Assembly (NCBI GenBank): GCA_037447655.1
Contig: JBBHKE010003519.1
Coordinates: 1 to 62,000 of the forward strand
From: Zygnema cylindricum
Lineage: Eukaryota; Streptophyta; Zygnematophyceae; Zygnematales; Zygnemataceae
Length of the DNA stretch: 62,000 nt
Reading direction: 5' to 3'
Position numbers and translations under genes: made by a program. Below, one piece after another: positions 1 through 12,179 of the stretch. Within the stretch, counting starts at the first letter, position 1. The number at the start of each line of letters is the position of its first letter. The notes beneath the pieces are model-generated. The model did no database searches and had not been told where the DNA came from. It saw only the letters and a list, made by a program, of their open reading frames with translations.

Positions 1-1433
1 CAATGGACGCACGCATATTGCAACCAAAGAGGAGGGAATAAACCTGCCAACTTCTCGTCTCCTCCACCTTGTCTTAGTTGTCCTCCCTTTACTCCACGTT
101 CCACCCTCGACTCCAAGCAACCAATGCACAAGGATGGCACTTCGATGCAAACATGAGACAAATAATCTACAGGATAAGTGTAAAAGAGAGGTTGAGTATC
201 ATCGTAATTAGTGAATTCAACCTCACAAAATAGACAGAAATCGTAACAATTATATTAACTTGGTTCCCTTAGGCTATAATCCCTAAAGGCCAAAAAATGT
301 GGTGAAAAATGTTATGTCTAATTAAATTCCACTAGTGTTATACACCTAAAACTTTTGGTTGGGTGAGAATCTTTTCACTGATATTGTTATTTCCTACATA
401 ATGTCAATTCCTGAGCGCTTGATATACCACACATGCCTTCGGGCACTCCCCCAATGGATGTACGCCAAGAGCTTGGTCAATATAAAAGGTCGAACCGTCG
501 GACCATGTAGCCAAACTTGTCTCGCTATGGGGAAATGTCAAGAATTAATATTTCAAGTTTTCCCCTATCGTCTCAAGAGTACTTCGTCGAACCATGGTCG
601 CATCTTCCTCTTTGTCGTTCACCTCTCTCGTTAACGGTAAACTATATTTTTGTTTCAAACCAGAAGAGTTGTTACTAAAGACCGAAACCGCAAAGAACCA
701 TCACTTCGTACATGAAAAACTGATTTTGGAATCAAACCAAACTAATCATAGTCCACCTTTGTTAGAGGACCTTCTTCCTCACCTAAATCCTTTTCTTACT
801 ATATAAGATTCCCTTCGAAATCATCTTTTTCCTCAAAATAAAATATTTCTCTATGGTTCCAAAACGGATTGAAAGTCTTCATGGAAATTGATATTTGGTG
901 ATTAAACCACCACTATCCTTCACGTATCATAAGCTGAATACTAGCTCATTTTTAGACTATATCGCATAATGATACGTCAAACTTCTCACAAAAAAAATCC
1001 CTTGTCCTTTGAGTGGCTTCAAGATACACAATTGCCATGTATACCCAAATGCATAAGTAGCGAACGGACGACATAATTCCAATCCAAACTCCTGTAAATG
1101 TTGTTGTCGAAAGTTGATGCCAACCCATAACTATAAATGTAGTTGGAGGTTATAATCACTTCTTCCCACAATAAGATGTTATTTTGAGTATTATGGATCA
1201 TAGCGTGGAATATCTCTTAAAGGATCTAATTTATTCCCTTGCTATTCCATTGTATTTCTCAAACTGCATAATTTCAAATCGTTTGTTCGGTGTTCCTTTC
1301 TGGGGTAAAACACATTCCATGACGTCATAAACTAATATTACCTTTCTATAGCAAAAACCGATTTGCTAAATACACCGCCTCAAATTTAGGCTTCGGTCCC
1401 CTCTTAACCTGTTGATATGTGATTTTGTATGAA
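1..1433. other. gene-free flank, nothing recognised
   Basis: AT-rich sequence with only short, unconserved ORFs (up to about 90 codons) in several frames. I see no conserved domain, splice-site pattern, LTR end or terminal inverted repeat. Probably decayed repeat or intergenic DNA. Confidence 0.5.
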
Positions 1434-1590
1434 TCCACACCCGGATGTAGGTTGCACCCACAACGAAATACATAATTAAGTAAACTCACAATCAACAATA
1501 TGAGGATTGGTGGCAGGTGGTTAGCGCAATCACAACATAAGTCAAAGTTCTCAAGTTCAAATTATGGTCGACTTGTTATTCACTTTAATG
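1434..1590 (+). repeat. diverged repeat with tRNA-like head, copy 1 (SINE-like)
   Basis: First of two diverged direct repeats about 290 bp apart (the other starts at 1722). From about 1508 it has a tRNA-like block: TGGCAGGTGGTTAGCGC resembles a Pol III A box, and GTTCAAATT about 45 bases later resembles a B box. A decayed tRNA-derived SINE is the simplest reading. No A-tail or target-site duplication was seen, so the class is inferred. Confidence 0.4.
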
Positions 1591-1721
1591 TCACATTCCA
1601 CCATTTCCCTCGATTATACAAATTTTACCATGGTTTCGTAGCCAATGGGATTAGGTTACAACTGGATTTTAGTATGGACTATTTCTCAAATAGATTGTTG
1701 TTGTACGCAAATTGTAGCTAT

Positions 1722-1880
1722 CCATACTCGGATGTGGGGTGCACCCACACTAAAATAAATAATACGAAGGACTCACCAACAATGTTATCCGAGCTGGTGG
1801 CGTAGTGCCTAGCGCTTTCACAACTTAAGTGAAAGGTCTCAAATTCCAAATTTTGGTCGTCTCTCTGTTCTATTCAACAA
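1722..1880 (+). repeat. diverged repeat with tRNA-like head, copy 2 (SINE-like)
   Basis: Second copy of the 1434-1590 repeat. It shares the order GGATGT, GTGCACCCACA, then the tRNA-like block from about 1795 (GGTGGCGTAGTGCCTAGCGC, then GTCTCAAATTCC) and the TTGGTCG end. The B box is more eroded than in copy 1. The pair could be a tandem duplication or two insertions. Confidence 0.4.
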
Positions 1881-2029
1881 GACCGTCCACTATATCATTC
1901 GACTCTACAAATACTAATAAAAGCAATGGATTATACAAGACATGGGACACAAACCCAACACCCGCATTTGTCCTCTCTGCATTTTCCATTACAGTACTAA
2001 AATTCGTAGTGTCGTGCATCGAACGCCTC

Positions 2030-2410
2030 TTGCCGATATTCAATATGCACCTAGTTTTGGGTACCTGATAATCGATGTATCATTTCAATATATCGAGAAG
2101 TTGAATATCAAGATATTTAAACAATATATCGACCGATAATTTGATATATTTGAATTGCTATACATCAAAGTGACATTAAGTCAAATTAAGATTCAAAAGC
2201 CCCTAAAGCCCCCTTCCCTCGGTGCGCACTCACAGGGGGGAGGACAAGGGGGGGGGGGGGGGGGGGGGGGGGCTTTCCCGTCGGATTTAAGGTTTTTTGT
2301 ACCGTAAAATTTACTAAAAAAAAAATATTGCGATAATTTTTTGGTCCCGTAGCAATATATCGAGCCCCTTAACCGTTTGATATTCGATATATCGAATATC
2401 AAATCTATCG
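2030..2410. repeat. ATATCGA-rich repetitive stretch with a 25-base G run
   Basis: Many copies of CGATAT/ATATCGA-type words at both ends (about 2070-2135 and 2355-2405) flank a uninterrupted run of 25 G at 2248-2272. The words resemble the subterminal CGATA repeats of the hAT-type MITEs at 9430 and 13416, so this may be a very old relative. I could not define ends. Confidence 0.3.
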
Positions 2411-5066
2411 CTACAATTTTTACCCAATACGCATGCTATACTTTGAAATAAATTGATAGTCTGATTCATGAATTTGCGGTCTATTATAGAAATAATCGAT
2501 TGTAAAATGAGTGTACAAACCATCATGAAATTTTGTTGAAGTCACTCTCTTATTTGCGAACTCACCTTGGACCGGTAAATTTAGCATAACAATATCGAAG
2601 GTATTAAGTGAGACCACGCTATTGTTTGTCACTGTAACTCTCTTTATAATGTCGTTAACTCCTAAAAATATGTGTTTACTATATGGACATGATGAGTCAC
2701 ATTTCAGTCAATTCTTTGCTACCATTTGCAACCAATGAAGCGTTATCATTGTCAACTGAAATCGAAAATTTTGTAGTCTGTCCCCGAACTTGTTTGCAAA
2801 CTTCATGTAATATCCATGCTTTCCTCCAAGACCGTTTCAATGACTTTGACCTCCTCCACGGCCACGACTTTGGTCACCTGTACCACCAATTTTGTTTTAC
2901 CTTCGTCAACAATATTATAACGTCGAGTACTCACTTGCCCTCAACGTTCATATGTATACCATTGTTTTTTGTTAACCAAACCAATTGCCATATAATTTAT
3001 TGAATTTTAACACTTGTAGCACATAATGTTTAGAGCATTAATAGCAACGTCACTATTATTGCCACTTAGTTTCTCCCTTCCTCTGACTCTACCATCGCCA
3101 ACTTGGAGCTTTTTTTGGAGCCCCTCTCTCGTGGATGAAATTGAGATCCACCCATTCGGATGCGGCGGTCACATCAAGCGCGAGTGCTTTTTCAACTCCT
3201 CTGCTCGAACCGTGCTTTGATTTACCCACCATTTTTGCAAATATTTCATAAGATATTCAAAATCCCCCGTTTCTTTGAAGTGCAATCTCACTACGATCCC
3301 AAACGCTAATAAGACTTCAATATTAAGGGTTTTATTTAACATTTTGATGAGATTATAAAGTTGCTTAACAAGGACATCGAACGCTTTCCATGCATCATCC
3401 ATGGAATACCCTTAATCCTCTCATTTGTGTAACTTTAAAGAAAAAGGCTACTTGCTGGTTAGACGTTATATATTGTTTTAAATGGCAGTTTATTATTTAA
3501 TGCCAAATTTACTCGATGATTGTTATCTAAAAAGGGAAAATGTCGAATCACGTACACTTAAGATTGAATGTTAGGTATTTACAATGGCTCTTGCGTTTGA
3601 ATAATCCATGATTTATGTCATTTTGAATATAAGGTTTGTTGTGAAATTTTGTTTAATTCAAAAATTGTAAAATTAGTCTTTAAATCAAAAAATGTGTTGG
3701 GAGTTGAGTGGGAGAAAAAATGACGGAGTGGTTTAAGAACAATGACAACTTAGTTTATGTTTAATGAAGTATAATTTTTTTTTATGTGACTTGCTCGTTA
3801 TTAGAAAGATAGAGAGGCGTAAGGTTTGGAACGTGTATTTGGAATTGTTGAAAGGAATTGCAATGTTTAAGTATCTTCGTCAATAATTTTTCATGTAAAA
3901 AACGTAAATTTGAAATCATGATTTTTGACAACCTGTGAACGTGTTTAGTTTCTAAAAAACATATCACGTGTTTAGTGATTGAAAGCTCTGCAATTTTTGC
4001 ATAACTTATAAAATTAAAAGAGAAAAAAAAATAAAGAATCGTAGAGAATCGTGTACACGGTGATTAGGGCAAAACATATTGCACATAAGCTCACACACAA
4101 TGGTGAAACCTAAAACATTATGCTAAAACACAATAAAAAACTGTTTATCTTTGTGAAGGTTTGTTTTCGAAATGAAATCATTTTTCTTGTCTATTGAAAT
4201 TCCTTATTTTTTTTACGATTTGATTTGCCTCACTTTTATGAGTAATGTTTCGTGTAAACAAGCTAATACGTTTTCGTATAGTATGTACGCGAACTACGTA
4301 GTGCAACGCTGATAGCATAAATGTTTTTTTCTTACTTTACTCAATTTGTATCCGTTCACATTTTTTGAATTAGGTCCTATCTTCCGATGAGCAACGCTAA
4401 AAGGAAAGTTGGACATGTATTTACAAGAGATTAAATCACAAAATCATTGATGATAGTAGCGATGCATGTTGTAGCAGTTGTTATTCGACCAAGTTCACGA
4501 CCATCTACCAAAAAAAATCATTTGTCGAAATGCAAGATGAGAACGGAAGTAGTGTACATAAGGAAAAAAAGATCATCATTATTATTCAGAAATCCTAACT
4601 TTTATACAGAAAGAAGTACATTTTAAACTGTAGCTATCATTAAAGCGGGAACCAGGAGCCAAGGAAGAAAGATAATACTAAAAGGCACGTTTTTAATGTA
4701 GCCCAAACCAAAGCATCAATAATATACCATCAATTTTATCGTAGAATACATTGTTTAATCACTGTCAAGATTTACAAATTCCAGAAAGAGTCAACAAATT
4801 TCTAAAGAATGACCTGCCAATTATGGAAGTTGTGGATCTTTGTGAAAAAAACAAGACGGCAAATCAAATATGTACCGTATGTAGTATGTAGTTGCACGAG
4901 GGTCCGTTGGTTTGGCGAACCTTGTGCGGCCTTGAGAATCCGTACCAAAAATCGAGATTAAGTACGAATATTGGGCCGTCGGACGATCGCGTAGGTTTCG
5001 TTGCTTCGATTTTCTGAGATACCCCCAAGCCCTCGGTCCGATCTCGGTCGCCAACCAACGGACGTC
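2411..5066. other. intergenic region upstream of SF3B3
   Basis: No gene recognised. Short minus-strand ORFs (for example near 3169-3402) have no motif I can name. The last few hundred bases before the gene should contain its promoter and 5' UTR, but I cannot assign a TATA box or start site with confidence. A sequence CGTCAG|GTAAAC at about 5061-5072 would be a good donor for a 5' UTR intron ending at 5349. Confidence 0.4.
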
Positions 5067-5347
5067 AGGTAAACAATCCGATATTCCCGCCTTTTCCGCG
5101 GGATAATATTTACTTTAGTAATGTACTGACTACTGAAAGTAAACCCGTGGCAAACCCTGAAAAAGTTGAATGAGCGCTCTTTTCTGTTGTTTACTCTCAA
5201 ACTCCGAAATAATAAGGGAGGCCTTTCCCCCCTTCCACCCGTGGAAGCAGTCTCGTCGGACGAAAGGACAATTAACGCTTTTTCTGGCGCGTTTAAATAC
5301 TTAGTTTAAATCTTTTTTTTGTTCCTTTTTCCTGTTTCTTATCTTTT

Positions 5348-5349
5348 AG
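5348..5349 (+). promoter_or_regulatory. probable 5' UTR intron acceptor of SF3B3
   Basis: A long pyrimidine tract (about 5310-5347) ends in TCTTTTAG, 19 bases before the SF3B3 start codon, followed by GGGTTGCTG. This is a strong plant-type 3' splice site, implying an intron in the 5' UTR. The donor is not proven; GTAAAC at about 5067 is a candidate. Confidence 0.55.
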
Positions 5350-5368
5350 GGGTTGCTGCAGTTGCACC

Positions 5369-8300
5369 ATGTATCTTTATAGCTTAACACTGCAGAAGCC
5401 TACAGGAATTGCTATCGCAGTCTATGGCAACTTTATGGGAACAAAGGAGCAGGAAATTGTGGTTGGAAGAGGAAAAGTTTTGGAACTCCTACGGGTTGAT
5501 AACAATGGAAAGATTCAATCTGTTTATTCCGTGGAAGTTTTTGGTGCAGTTCGATCTCTCGTTCAGTTTCGTTTAACAGGATCACAGAAAGATCTTCTGA
5601 TAGTTGGTTCCGATTCCGGGAGGCTCGTAATTCTTGAGTTTAACGTTGAAAAGAACCAGTTTGAGAAAATCCACCAAGAAACCTTTGGCAAATCAGGGTG
5701 CAGAAGAATTGTGCCTGGACAATTTCTTGCTGTAGACCCTAAAGGTCGTGCGTGTATGATTGGAGCTTGTGAGAAGCAGAAGTTAGTATATGTTTTGAAT
5801 AGAGACAATGCTGCTCGGCTCACAATCTCGTCGCCTTTGGAGGCTCATAAGTCTCACACCATCGTGTTTTCACTTGTAGGAGTCGATTGTGGTTTTGATA
5901 ATCCTATTTTTGCTGCAATAGAGCTTGATTACTCTGAAGCTGACCAGGATAGTTCTGGACAGGCAGCTGCCGAGGCTGAGAAGCAACTTACATACTATGA
6001 GCTCGATCTCGGACTTAATCATGTAGTCCGTAAGTGGGCAGAACCCATTGATAATGGGGCTAACCTTTTAGTGCAAGTACCCGGTGGAGCTGACGGTCCC
6101 AGCGGTGTATTGATTTGTGCTGAAAATTTTGTTATTTACAAACATCAAGGTCATCCAGATGTTCGTGCCCTCATTCCTCGTAGGTTTGATTTACCTGCTG
6201 CCCGGGGTGTTTTAATTGTTACAACAGCGACACATAGGTCAAAAAGTGGATTTTTTTTCCTTTTACAGACCGAATATGGTGACATGTTTAAAGTGACGCT
6301 CGACTACAACAAGGAAACTGATCAGGTGAATGAATTGAAGCTTAGCTATTTTGACACTATACCAGTTGCATCAGCACTCTGCGTTTTGAAGATGGGATTG
6401 CTCTTTGCGGCTTCAGAGTTCGGAAACCATAGTTTGTACAGATTTACAGGTCTAGGCGAAGACTCTGAAGTAGAGTCGTCGTCTGCCATGTTAGAGGAGA
6501 CTGAGGAAGGCTACCGTCCAATTTTCTTTTACCCCAGGAAACTGAGGAATTTAATGCCTATAGATGAAGCCGAGTCTCTCATGCCTATGCTTGATATGAA
6601 AATTGCCAATTTGTATGAGGAGGAAACTCCTCAGATCTTTGCTCTTTGTGGCAGAGGATCACGGACTTCTCTTCGTGTCCTGAAACCTGGGCTTGCAGTT
6701 CAAGAAATGGCTGTTTCCCCTCTGCCAGGTGTACCAAATGCTGTGTGGACTGTGAAAAAGAAAGTCACGGATGAATTTGACCAGTACATCATAGTGTCCT
6801 TTGCCAATGCAACACTGGTGCTTTCTATCGGTGAAACTGTAGAGGAAGTTAGCGACAGCGGATTTTTGGACACTACTCCGTCTCTCGCAGCATCCCTCCT
6901 TGGTGATGATTCTCTTATGCAGGTTCATCCGGGAGGTATTCGCCATATTAGGGCAGATGGGCGTATCAATGAGTGGAAGACACCTGGAAAGAAAAGCATA
7001 GTCAAGGTTGGTTGCAACAGATTACAGGTTGTGATAGCACTTAGTGGAGGAGAGCTCATCTATTTTGAAATGGACATAACTGGACAGCTCACAGAGATTG
7101 AAAAGAAAGAAATGTCAGGAGATGTCGCTTGTTTGGATATTGCACCTGTGCCAGAAGGTCGTCAACGTTCTAGGTTCCTGGCGGTTGGTTCTTACGACAG
7201 CACTATTAGAGTACTCTCCCTTGACCCAGATGACTGTATGCAGATTTTGAGTGTTCAAGCTGTATCGGCGGCTCCAGAGTCTCTGTTGTTACTGGAGGTA
7301 GTAGCTTCCTTGAAGGGAGAGGATGGGGCTGACAGACCGGCCAGTGTCTTCCTTAATGCTGGCCTGCAAAATGGTGTGCTTCTGCGGACAGAGGTGGATA
7401 TGGTCACAGGGCAACTCTCTGATACCAGAACACGGTTTTTAGGGTTAAGAGCACCCAAGCTTTTTGCTTGCAATGTTCGTGAAAGGCGTGCAATGTTGTG
7501 CCTGTCCAGCAGGCCATGGCTAGGCTACACCTTACAGGGACACTTTCATCTCACGCCTTTATCATATGAAACTTTGGAGTACGCGGCTTCTTTCTCATCT
7601 GATCAGTGCCCTGAAGGTGTAGTGGCGGTCGCTGGTGAGAATTTGCGAGTGTTTACAATCGAACGACTTGGTGAGAGCTTTAACCAGACCATCATCCCGT
7701 TGCGGTACACTCCCAGGAAGTTTATTTTGCATCCACAGTACAAAACCCTCATTATTCTGGAAAGTCACCAGGGAGCATTCACAGCGCAAGAGCTTGAAGC
7801 TTATCGTGCTGAGGCACTTGAAAAAACTGGGGCAACTGAGAAAGATAATGGGCCTATGAAGATAGATGATGAAAAAGCAGATGGTGGTGAGGAAGAGGAG
7901 GAGGAAGAGGAGGAGGGTGATCCACTTCCTATGGAACAATATGGTTATCCAAAGCAAACTCCTGACAAATGGGCGTCTTGCATTCGGGTCCTCGAGCCAA
8001 AGGAACAGGCTACCACTTGTCTGTTAGAGCTCCAAGATTCAGAGGCAGCACTCAGCTTATGTACTGTAAATTTTCAGGGCAGAGCGGAAGGTGGTGCTCT
8101 GGTAGCAGTCGGAACAGCAAAGTCACTGCAGTTTTGGCCAAAGAGAGAGGCAGCCGGGGGCTTTATCCATGTGTATAGAATGGTAGCAGATGGGAAAGAG
8201 TTGCAGCTTGTGCATAAAACACCAATAGATGGTGTTCCCACAGCTGTGTGTGCCTTTCAGGGGCGTTTGCTTGTCGGGATAGGACCAATTTTGCGCATCT

Positions 8301-10091
8301 ATGACCTTGGGAAAAGAAAACTACTTCGCAAGTGTGAGAACAAGAGCTTCCCAAACACAATTACATCAATTCACACATACGGTGATCGAATATATGTTGG
8401 TGACATTCAGGAGGTGAGCCTTGACGTATATCACCCGGAATGAATCTACCCAGTAAATGCTTGACAGATTCTAGGCAGGAAATTGTTAAGTTGCTGGTTG
8501 GATCTTGGTCGTTACTTCTTAAAAGTTATGCTTGTCTTCATGTGCAGTCTTTTCATTACGTGAAATACCGGCGGGATGAGAATCAGCTGTATATTTTTGC
8601 TGATGATGTGAGTCCACGATGGCTCACTTGTGCCCTCCACATCGACTTTGATACCACAGCTGGTGGAGATAAGTTTGGTAACGTGTACTTTGTCCGGCTG
8701 CCAGCTGAGCTTTCAGAGGATATCGAGGAAGATCCAACTGGTGGTCGGATAAAGTGGGAGTCGGGAAAACTGAACGGTGCACCAAATAAAGTAGAGGAGG
8801 TTATCCAGTTTCACGTGGGCGATGTGGTAACCACCATGCAGAAGGCATCTCTGATTCCGGGTGGTGGAGAATGTGTTATCTATGGAACCATGATGGGCAG
8901 TATCGGAGCACTCATGCCTTTTCTTTCAAGGGAAGATGTTGACTTTTTCTCACATTTGGAGATGCACATGCGTCAAGAGCATCCCCCTCTCTGTGGGCGT
9001 GATCATATGGCTTTCAGATCTGCGTATTTTCCTGTCAAGGTGTGTTCCTTTTTAAATTGACATTAATTCCACCTAGGGGTGTTTTTGAGTCTTACTAGAG
9101 CATCTTACGGAAGTATCACAGACTTGAGGACTGGGGTGGGCAGTCACTCCTGAATAATGTGACCAACATTCATCTTGATCAAACAAGGTCAAGCTTGGGA
9201 CTAACCTATGTAGCTCTGTGTTGCTTGACTCCCGTGGTGTCCGTACAGTATACTTTGTTTTCTAATGTCTGTACCTTAAGGGAATCGACTGTATGATGTT
9301 AGCTGGGGAAACGTTGATAAATCATGATTAGGTCATCAGTGTTCTTTTATATCATAAAGAATGTGGACAGTTCTCTGGGACAAAGGTTCTGTGATCCGAT
9401 CCATACCACCTCATTACATCTGCGAATACTAGTGTTGTGTATCGGTAAGGATTTGCCGATAACCGATATGGGCCTTTTTTTGGGTAGCCGATAATCGATA
9501 TATCGGTACGGGAATATATGTATGGACCGTACATATAAAAGTACGTCCAATCATACACGTAAATCGTAAACAAAAATAAACGTACTGAGGTGCCTACCAA
9601 TCAGATTATTTGTACAGGCCGAAAGTACAGTAGCCGGCATAAGATATGTACGACTTTAGTACGGCTCCAGATAAAAAGATGTACCTTTCACATCCGACGT
9701 TATGGCTTGTCCCTTTCTTCCAAGGGATCCACTGGAAGCCTGCCACGTGTACTACGGACAGAAAGTACAGAAAGTACAAATATATTGGTAGCTCTGACCG
9801 TTCGATAACCGATAACTATCGGTATCGGTGTTATTGCGATAACTTTTTTACCGATACACAACACTAGCGAATACCCTTGCGTCCATGGACCTTAATGATG
9901 GGCTTTTGCTCGTTCACAGTTTGTTTACATTTTTTGTTTATTGGTTGCCGCAGGATGTTATTGATGGCGACCTTTGTGAGCAGTTTGCATCACTTCCAAT
10001 GGACTTGCAACGCAAAATAGCGGAGGAACTAGATAGAACACCCGGAGAGATTCTAAAGAAACTAGAGGACGTCCGAAATAGAATATTGTAA
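5369..10091 (+). CDS. SF3B3: splicing factor 3B subunit 3 (SF3B3/SAP130), 3 coding exons
   Basis: Subunit of the SF3b complex of U2 snRNP, which helps recognise the intron branch point in the nucleus. Coding exons: 5369-8413, 8548-9039 and 9954-10091, giving 1224 residues, close to the usual 1210-1220. All introns are GT-AG and phase 0 (134 and 914 bp). The protein is collinear with plant SAP130 over its whole length: N-terminal start MYLYSLTLQKPTGI, beta-propeller repeats, an acidic run of Glu at about residues 838-851, then the CPSF_A-type C-terminal region ending in ELDRTPGEILKKLEDVRNRIL. DDB1 and CPSF160 share the fold, but residues such as CGRDHMAFRSAYFPVK are SF3B3-specific. The start is the first ATG of the frame, after a 5' UTR acceptor. 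Intron 2 carries a 437-bp hAT-type MITE. Reading frame intact; expected to be functional. Confidence 0.97.
9430..9866. mobile_element. hAT-type MITE, copy 1, in SF3B3 intron 2
   Basis: A 437-bp non-coding element with terminal inverted repeats TAGTGTTGTGTATCGGTAA / TTACCGATACACAACACTA. It is flanked by a perfect 8-bp target duplication GCGAATAC (9422-9429 and 9867-9874), the length typical of hAT transposons. Subterminal CGATA/TATCG words are repeated at both ends, as expected of transposase-binding sites. It lies wholly inside an intron and does not touch the splice sites. No transposase is encoded. Confidence 0.9.
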
Positions 10092-10146
10092 GCACACATG
10101 GCCATTTTTGTTCCGAGGGCTGTAGATATTCATTTCGAACTCTTCT

Positions 10147-10152
10147 AATAAA
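10147..10152 (+). terminator. polyadenylation signal of SF3B3
   Basis: AATAAA lies 56 bases after the SF3B3 stop codon, followed by T/G-rich sequence. Position and motif fit a near-upstream polyadenylation element; the cleavage site is not visible. Confidence 0.5.
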
Positions 10153-11510
10153 GTTGGCTTGGGTATCCAATGTCTCATCGCGAGTAGTTTTTAATGCTTA
10201 ACTTTTTTTTGTTTACTGATGGTGAAAATCAATAGGGAAGGAGTGTGCCGTATCAGAATAAAAATTGTTTTGGCTGTCTATTGGTTAGTTTCAATTGCTG
10301 TCTGTTTTACAATTTCCCACTGAAGAACCAACCAGCCTTTATGGATGTGTTCCGCATCTGTGATAAGCATTCAAGCTTTTTCATTAGCATTTGCAGTACG
10401 GTGCCTTGTGTAAAATTTGAGACACAAGTTTCTCTTAAGCAAAAGTTCAGTTTTTGAGCAGAGATTTTGGCAAGGGTTCCTTCACAACCCGAATTCATCA
10501 CCTGTCGCTATTAAAGTTAGAGAATTATTACCACTAATTTCTCTTTAGAAAAATTATGGTTGGCCAAGTGACTCAAAATGGGGCAACTTTACCCATATAT
10601 AGTTATTGAGAATAATTTTTGATAGTCGATGAAGAAAATACTCGCTCAAATGTAGTGTGGTTAACTTTGTCAGCGATGGGCCATGTAGTATACACTCATT
10701 TTTTACGCAGCATTGCTTGTTAGTCAGTCCACAAGTTGCAACAATCTCGTGTTTGACTACCCATTAGGTTCAAAATCCTCTTGAAAATGTGTTAACTAAA
10801 GGTGAAACTGGGTCAGGTAAAAGGTGATTACCTGGAGACATTTTGTGATGATCAACATGGAGGCGAAAAGGGCCTGATGTTGTATTAAGAGTGTTGTGTA
10901 TCGTGGACCTTTTACTGATAATCGATATGTATATGTATATTCTTTTAACTCACTGGGACTGCAGTTCTGTGAGAAAGTAGAGTATCTGCACTAAATGGCA
11001 GGCCCGAGAACCTGACTAAATGTGACCCACAAATGAGACCTAAATAAACTACAAGAAAAATTAGCGATGCGTACTGCACTGATTTTCAGTCATTTTTCTC
11101 GCTCTTTGATATCCGTACATTTGTCGACGATCAATAGCCACTATTTTGTCCCGTCTTTGTGTGGCTATTTTGTCCAATTATTCTGATCCCAATATTCGAT
11201 ATTAGGTTAGTTTTTTCAACCTAAATAAACCATCTGGATTCCTTTATCTACTTATCAGAACATTCAGGTTCTACTTTACTTTTTACTCTCGTCAAGCAAT
11301 TGTAGTTTTAAAGTGTGTTGACTTGGCTTTGTTCTTTTGGATGGCTCTAATTTTTTTTTCAAAAATAACTAAAGAAACAAAGAAAAATATCAAAGTCAAG
11401 TAAAAGAAAAAATAACTCAACAATAAGTAAAAAATACTAAATTAGAGAAAAAATATAAAAAAATGGAAGAGTTAAGTAAGAAGACAGGCAGTGACAAGTT
11501 TATGCCCTCT
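10153..11510. other. intergenic region downstream of SF3B3
   Basis: AT-rich, with poly-A/poly-T stretches around 11345-11465. No gene recognised. It contains one MITE end fragment at 10890. Confidence 0.5.
10890..10935 (+). mobile_element. end fragment of the hAT-type MITE
   Basis: AGTGTTGTGTATCG followed by ATAATCGATATG matches the left terminus and first subterminal repeats of the 437-bp element at 9430. The rest of the element is absent or too diverged to see. Confidence 0.55.
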
Positions 11511-11529
11511 TTGGACCAAAAGGCAGAGG

Positions 11530-12175
11530 TTGCAAAAGTCAAAATTTCAAATACCCGAATCCGACATTTTTTTTTTTTTCAAAATCTGAATACCCGAATT
11601 CCGGCCGGGTTGTTGCACGCTCCAACCTTCTTACGCGGTACTCGATACGCGTTTACGAAAAAAAAAGTTGACCGAAACTCGATTTCTCGCAACTGCCTGA
11701 ATCCTCCTAATTACACAATCATTGGTACAAAGTACAATAATGCTGGATAGTATGGACACTACACCGCGAATCGTTATTAGCGTTGAGAAGTTATTAGTGT
11801 AAAGAAAAAATTAGCGTCATTTATTCTAATTTAGTACCGGGAGACGTGGCAGATTATGGTCCACGTCCTTAAATAGTGTAGCTTATTCTATTTAAGGTAT
11901 TGATGTCAAAATTTTGGGGCGCCGATATAGAGTTCATAACGCTAATAACGATTCGCGGTGTACAGTATTGTACAGTACTGTAGTGTCCGTACTTACAAAG
12001 CCTTCAACATTTTTCGTCTTTTTCTTACCCGGCGGTACCCGTTTTTTTTTTTTTTTTAATCACCCAGTCGAATCCGGCCGGCCCCCAAAATTTGGCACCC
12101 GAATACGTCCCGATTCCGATGCAGCCGGCCGGGTACGGATATGGTACTGATTCGAGTACCCGATTGCAGCCTCAG
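11530..12175. repeat. inverted-repeat region (ACCCGAATCCGG type) enclosing a mariner-like MITE
   Basis: Related sequences face each other at the two ends. On the left are GAGGTTGCAA, TACCCGAATCCG and TTCCGGCCGGGT; on the right GGCCGGGTACGG, CGAGTACCCGA and TTGCAGCCTC. The terminal GAGGTTGCAA/TTGCAGCCTC pair could be short inverted repeats of an older DNA transposon. A clear target duplication was not found. The element at 11762 sits inside it. A possibly related stretch is near 52640-52790. Confidence 0.4.
11762..11960. mobile_element. mariner-like MITE, copy 1
   Basis: A 199-bp element with near-perfect inverted ends CACCGCGAATCGTTATTAGCG / CGCTAATAACGATTCGCGGTG, flanked on both sides by TA (11760-11761, 11961-11962). 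A TA target site is typical of Tc1/mariner transposition. Non-coding. A second copy lies at 25993-26178 in RKP. Confidence 0.8.
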
Positions 12176-12179
12176 CCAA

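Noticed and set aside
2193-3402. Degraded copia or gag remnant on the minus strand
   Set aside because: Some stretches look vaguely gag-like, but no zinc knuckle, protease or LTR could be found, so I do not call it.
7595-7957. 120-codon ORF on the minus strand
   Set aside because: Antisense shadow of SF3B3 exon 1; the Leu-rich run is the complement of the acidic Glu tract.
8440-9060. ORF of 206 codons treated as a separate gene
   Set aside because: It is SF3B3 exon 2 extended into both introns; 8440-8547 is intron 1 and 9040-9060 is intron 2.
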